Below, one piece after another: positions 59,701 to 64,000 of a stretch of 64,000 bases of DNA. A program made the translations under genes and the position numbers. The DNA comes from Nipponacmea schrenckii. Taxonomy: Eukaryota; Mollusca; Gastropoda; Lottiidae. The stretch is from positions 38,799,106 to 38,863,105 of the forward strand of contig JAUJPP010000005.1 of assembly GCA_030562195.1 (NCBI GenBank), in the 5' to 3' direction. Position 1 is the stretch's first letter. Every line of letters begins with the position of its first letter. A model generated the notes under the pieces. The model was not told the DNA's origin and ran no database searches. It saw only the letters and a program-made list of their open reading frames with translations.

Positions 59701-60120
59701 GGTATAATAGTATCAGGTTCTGCTACTCAAAATAATTCCGATAGTGCTGCAAGTACCAGACTACGGTCCACTGGACACACATCAAATACAGTCAGTCATT
59801 CACTTGGAGCAGGTAGTCGCAATCATAGTACTGTATCTCATAAACCAAGTGCTACCCAAGAAAAATATAATAGTGTTGGTCACACACACAGTTCTGCCAT
59901 TCACACACATGGTGCTACCAGTCAAACACATAGTAACACCAGCCAAACACATAGTGATGCCAACCATACTACATCAGTTCATACCAATCTGACACAAGGT
60001 GATGCCAGTCAAACACATTCTACCACTGAATCATCGAGTCTACGTCAACCTCCAAGAAGTAGACAACCACTCCTTATTTTACCACCATCTAGATATAGAA
60101 GTCGTAGAGAATATAAATAA
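50710..60120 (+). CDS. MLF: Myeloid leukemia factor (MLF) family protein with extended repetitive tail
   Basis: Five coding exons: 50710-50759, 56846-57083, 57559-57690, 58197-58356 and 59162-60120, all GT-AG and in phase; 512 aa. Exon 1 codes MLRNTFQGDLIEDPFF, the conserved MLF N-terminus, and joins exon 2 to give DPFFAAHRNHMMSM. Family landmarks follow: MDRMMSDMHSRF, SSFVSYSNVG, PRVYQSSVTQRA, VEIGHKIGDREHTVEK, VNQEFINIDE and EEAQKFDQEF (about residue 194). MLF proteins shuttle between nucleus and cytoplasm and act in stress, transcription and proteostasis. Vertebrate MLFs are near 250-270 aa; here residues 215-512 form a Ser/His/Pro-rich, low-complexity tail with RPVSASH-type heptad/octad repeats (about 256-345) and THSxxSQ repeats (about 445-490). 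Intron 1 is 6.1 kb. Confidence 0.95.
53225..53330 (+). mobile_element. LINE 3' tail fragment
   Basis: TATTGGAACTAATTTTGGCC followed by CATGTAAAATAAAA is closely similar to the end of the fragment at 20,480-20,650. Confidence 0.5.
55530..55712. repeat. Long foldback (about 80-bp arms, 25-bp loop)
   Basis: The left arm 55,530-55,610 starts AGCACAAGATAT and the right arm 55,636-55,712 ends ATATCTTGTGCT; they are inverted copies with a few mismatches and small indels, meeting around ATACAGGCAGC/GCTGCCTGTAT. In MLF intron 1. Confidence 0.9.
57747..58036 (+). mobile_element. SINE-A copy in MLF intron 3
   Basis: Head with GTGTCTCAGTGAGTTAGATG, body with GTGATGCAGGTCGACATGG, GATGGGACAATAAACCAAGG, GACAGTTGGAAATT and CATTGCACACTACATGG. 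The 3' tail is truncated. Plus orientation, the same as the host gene. Confidence 0.88.
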
Positions 60121-60219
60121 CTAACAATTTCTTTAATAGGTGAGGAAATTATTATTGTTTTGGTTATTTAAAAGGTCGAGATGAAATTATTATTGTTTTG
60201 GTTATTTAAAAGGTCGATT
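60121..60219. repeat. Direct duplication of about 38 bp just after the MLF stop
   Basis: GAAATTATTATTGTTTTGG plus TTATTTAAAAGGTCGA occurs twice in tandem (about 60,146 and 60,183). Confidence 0.85.
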
Positions 60220-60420
60220 TTAAATTATGGTTTGTTCACCCCAGTTTCTGCCTATCAATGATGCATGTTAGAGGGGCTTACATGTTTAAAGCAACTATTT
60301 GTTTGGATGGGACAATCAACTAAAGGACAGTGTGCTACAGGCTGATCCCTCAACATTAACCCCTGCATGGTGTAGCACATCTTCATTAGCTCATTAAGTG
60401 CAGAAGAGTAGGATGAAAAA
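60220..60420 (+). mobile_element. Degenerate SINE-A fragment downstream of MLF
   Basis: CACCCCAGTTTCTGCC, GATGGGACAATCAACT, GTGTGCTACAGGCTG and CTTCATTAGCTCATTAAGTGCAGAAGAGTAGG follow SINE-A order, with deletions. Plus orientation. Confidence 0.7.
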
Positions 60421-60954
60421 CTCAATGTATCTTTTGGTATCCTAAAGCACCCCTGATGTGTAGCCAAACCAACTATCAATGAGAAATATCATATTAGATT
60501 TTTATCATTAAAAAATTTATCTTGTTTTAATTTCAGAAGTGATATTGCGTGGCCTATATTTATATGAGATTAACAGTCAATTAGAAGTAAGAAAGAATTG
60601 ATGAATGGTGTGTGGAATATTCTATACTTGTAACTTATGTGTTGAAATCTTTCTACAAGGAAATAGGAAATGCCCTTCCCCCAGTAAAGTATTCCCTGTG
60701 AACCCCTGCTCTGCTTCTCTCTCCTAGAGAATCCTAGAAGACCATTGTTACAGACAGTTGACTTGTGACTAGACTGTAAATATATATAAGTTATTCACAT
60801 TCCTATTTATAGATATTAATATTTGTATAAATTCTGCCTGGAATTGTTAAATATCTGAATTTGGCTTCTATTTATTTGTGAAGCAAATACAGAAAACTTT
60901 ATCACTTTAAAGGACAAAAAAAAAGATGTTTGAAGCCATTTTTTGCAACCGTCC

Positions 60955-61215
60955 ACATATCGTTATGAATATCATACATTTTTTAAATCATACATTATGA
61001 ATATCATACTTTCTATATTATATATTTAACTTTATGGAATTCATACATTCTGGAAATTACATACTATGGAAATCATACATTTTGGAAATTATGCATTCTG
61101 GAAATCATACATTATGAATATCATACTCTCTATATTATACAACATTTACATAAGGCGAAGTATACTCTCTGGAAATTATATATTATGGAAATCATACATT
61201 ATTGAAATTATATAT
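60955..61215. repeat. AT-rich short-unit repeat tract
   Basis: About fifteen irregular units of 15-19 bp of the form CATACATTNTGGAAAT or ATTATGAATATCATAC. Confidence 0.8.
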
Positions 61216-61298
61216 ACAGGTCTTTTATTGTGGATGAAAGTTGTATTTATATATTTATATATTATTTAACTTAATAGCTGTTATTACATATACCATAA

Positions 61299-61304
61299 AA
61301 TAAA
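61299..61304 (+). terminator. Candidate polyadenylation signal for MLF
   Basis: AATAAA about 1.18 kb past the stop codon. Assignment is tentative; another AATAAA lies near 62,856. Confidence 0.3.
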
Positions 61305-62371
61305 TACATTTTAGTTCAGATATATATTTATATACATGAAGTTTAACATCCAAAATATATCAGATAAGCATGTTTTTATAAGGTGTTTTTACACATTCAT
61401 CAAAGAAGTCAAATTTTACTGATTTGTTCAGTTTTATTAGATGAATGCCAGTTTAGATTTGAATGAAAATGTAAGAAGGCATGAGTTTACACACATATTC
61501 AAAGACAAGAACTTATTAGCATCAAGTTTACTGAAAGGGCTGGACTTTAATGAAACTACCCAGCCTTGAGGTAATCACCTTCATAATAATTTGACCTACA
61601 GTAGGGAACTGAATTTATATCTAAACTGCAATTAAAGTCAGGTACCTCCTTAAAATTGGTACACTCTATATTTACACATTTTATAATGGGATTCTAAAGC
61701 ACTTCAATAATTATTCTCATTTTATAATAATAATATATATTCCTTAAAAAGTTGACTGAGTAATTATTGATGACTTAAGACATAAATTATGTACTATATC
61801 AATGTCATATTCCCTCTTTTATATTTATATTTCTTATTGCATTATATCATTGATGTTACCTCAATTTACTATCATTTCACATCTACTTTATTATTATAAT
61901 TCATTCTGGACAGAATTTAATAGTTTATTCCTTATAATTAACATATAGTTTTCATAATAGTACTAGAATATATTTTGGCCAACTGAGTATTAAGGGCAGC
62001 TATTTCATGCAAATGCAAGGTGCATTAAACCTAGAAGCTACAAAATAGGAAAATCAACTTCTATTCACATTCTAGCATTGGGTATCTTCTATATAGTTTA
62101 TTCTGAGAAGCAAGCAACGTACTAATAAGTAATATTACAAAGTATATCCTGTTTTCATATGTCTTTAGTTATCTATTTGTTTTTTATATACTTTTTGAAA
62201 GATTGTGTATTAAACACTGTACGAAGCCTCAATGGTTAAACATGTTTAGATATGTTTTTGTAATTAGTCTTATTTATATACCTTTTTTTATCTTTAACTT
62301 GTCTTCTATAATGAAGTAATATGTGCTCTCCTTCCTCTGTGATTATTACCATTATTTAAATCTGTTTTTTT

Positions 62372-62708
62372 CTCTAAGGCAGATGTTACATATTTTAGTT
62401 CATATTTTACTTGTCACATTACACAGGTTATTCGTGACCCTAGATTTAACAATGTGTTTTAAATGGTCTGCTTAAATATGCATTCAATTTATAATTTCAA
62501 TAAGTTCACTTCATTTCTTGAGGAATGGTCATGTTCATTATTCATAATGTGAACTGGTTGAAAAACAAACTTTTTGTCCTTCGGAAGATTCCATGACCAT
62601 CTCCACAAATGCCTTTAGTGTTAAATGAACGAGTTCAATGTAAATCCTAGTAGGACAGATAAAACCTGAAGCATGCCAGGGAATTCCTATGTAACATCTG
62701 CCTTAGAG
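62372..62708. mobile_element. Short element with perfect 20-bp terminal inverted repeats
   Basis: CTCTAAGGCAGATGTTACAT at 62,372-62,391 is exactly inverted at 62,689-62,708. The 337-bp span is non-coding, as in MITEs of cut-and-paste transposons. No clear target duplication was recognised. Confidence 0.75.
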
Positions 62709-64000
62709 GCTTTTGATATTTCCTTCTTCATGTTTCAATATACAGTAATAGATTTTTCAAATTATTTTTGTTTGTTATATTAGTTTAAACTTTGCATTTG
62801 TTGTCTTTTCATTGTTTCTATTTATCATTGTTTGTTATATATTGCTTTTCATGTCAATAAATGTAAATATAACTAATATACTTTGTTATTAAAACTAATA
62901 TTAATTATAATAACTGGTATTATTCTATAGGTTCATAATAATAACAATAATTTCTTTATTGGGTTATCAATTAAGACAATGCCTTTCTAACATTGATCCC
63001 TATAAAGAAAGAAACAAATATGAAACTACAATTTATAACACATGTATATTGCATTAAAACTTTTTTACATATTGTAATAAGCCTGTAATTAAACTAGAGG
63101 CAGACCGAGCAATATAAATGTTGAAGACACATATACAATTGACTATTTTCACTTCAAAGCTCCACAAAAAAGTAGTTTAGACAATTCTTTGAAGGAAAAG
63201 ACTGATTTAGCCTCTCTTATTATTCCAAGTTTGTACTCCTTTATATTTGAAACTGTGTTTATAAACATCTTTCAAGGCAGGTGAATGACTAAATCAGTTA
63301 TATAGACCTTTGGTACTGAATTGCTAAATGTGGTTTTTATCCTTGCGTTTGAAGGTATATTACCACTTAGAATTAAGCTCAATAGAAAGGTTTTGTTGTA
63401 AAGTTATTTCACCAAATAAGTCCATTGATGAAATCAAACTCATTTTGGGTTAATTTCATATTCATCTTATCCTTTAATTGGCCAATCCAAAAGTGCTGAT
63501 GTTTACTACCCCCCTCATAATTTATTATTCTCATTTATGTTTTTTAGAGACTTTTTTACTCAAGGGTCTATTTTTTTTTTAAATTGGATCGCTAGGCATT
63601 ATCAGGGTGCATCTTGCACCCTCTGGAACTTTTAAAGCTTTTATCAGGATACATCTTTGACCCTCTGGTACTAGTACAGATTTTACCCTCAGGTACCACT
63701 ATAACCTCTGGTAGGCGTAAACAGTAGACCTACAACTTTTATACAATTACTGTATGGATCAGAAGTAGGATATAGCCATATATTTTTATAAAAATTAATT
63801 CTTATAAATTAAATAGATAAAAACTTTTGTTTGAACCTGAATAACAATGGATCACTAATCTGGTCATATATTGATAACTAAATGCTTTATATTTTATTTG
63901 GTTCATTATAAGCCTTTTGTAGGCCCATATTGCTTCAAACATTAACATGTAGAGAGATATTCGTTGTTTAGATAAGTTGTAGACGAAGCCTCGTCCTGCA
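62709..64000. other. Intergenic with a minus-strand LINE tail
   Basis: No gene seen. At about 62,935-62,975 the minus strand reads AACCCAATAAAGAAATTATTG then TTATTATTATG, a CR1/L2-like LINE 3' end; its upstream body would extend to about 63,070. The rest is unremarkable AT-rich DNA. Confidence 0.45.

Larger units (their letters stand above)
60421..62371. other. 3' flank or 3' UTR of MLF
   Basis: No coding signal. It holds the AT-rich repeat tract at 60,955-61,215 and an AATAAA at 61,299-61,304 that could serve MLF if its 3' UTR is about 1.2 kb long. Confidence 0.45.

Overview
This is a eukaryotic, AT-rich genomic window: genes are split by GT-AG introns and the intergenic and intronic DNA is packed with SINEs, LINE tails, LTR and foldback elements and satellite-like tandem arrays. 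The gene content (a secreted peritrophin-type chitin-binding protein, a secreted LamG/PAN protein, an Asp/Ser-rich secreted protein, an IL-17-type cytokine, plus conserved SMG8 and MLF) and the repeat types (elements with cores of about 161-bp tandem repeats, resembling the bivalve 'pearl' elements) point to a mollusc, probably a gastropod. The species cannot be fixed from sequence alone. The first 217 bases are an assembly gap.

Layout. 218-13,242: two broken Ty3/Gypsy-type retrotransposon copies in opposite orientation enclose a two-exon minus-strand gene for an acidic Ser/Asp-rich secreted protein with a short four-cysteine head (4,311-5,537). 13,805-14,383: an IL-17-family gene with an uninterrupted reading frame. 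15,626-17,113: a three-exon minus-strand gene for a secreted chitin-binding protein with decapeptide repeats. 17.2-24.3 kb: mostly non-coding, including a composite tandem-repeat element carrying a solo LTR. 24,326-28,625: a four-exon minus-strand gene for a secreted protein with two LamG-like domains and a PAN/Apple-like end. 28.9-32.8 kb: repeats, including a full-length SINE with perfect target-site duplications and a LINE relic.

32,856-50,397 is a 19-exon minus-strand SMG8 gene (nonsense-mediated decay, SMG1 kinase complex), reconstructed with all splice phases consistent (937 aa). Its introns hold a 41-bp minisatellite of about 32 copies, a 26-bp minisatellite, a 150-bp tandem array, six SINE-A copies and a tandem-repeat element nested in one of those SINEs. 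SMG8 shares a 312-bp divergent promoter, with a consensus CRE, with the plus-strand five-exon MLF gene (50,710-60,120; 512 aa), which has an unusually long repetitive C-terminal tail. The last 4 kb holds 3' flanking DNA, a LINE tail and a short terminal-inverted-repeat element.

The three secreted-protein genes between 4 and 29 kb all lie on the minus strand, and each uses a very short first coding exon that holds all or part of the signal peptide. I infer, but cannot show, that they belong to an extracellular-matrix, shell or mucus programme. No operon-like or previously named defence system is evident. The most distinctive items are the Cys/SD-rich protein, the nested and precisely delimited mobile elements, and the extended MLF tail.
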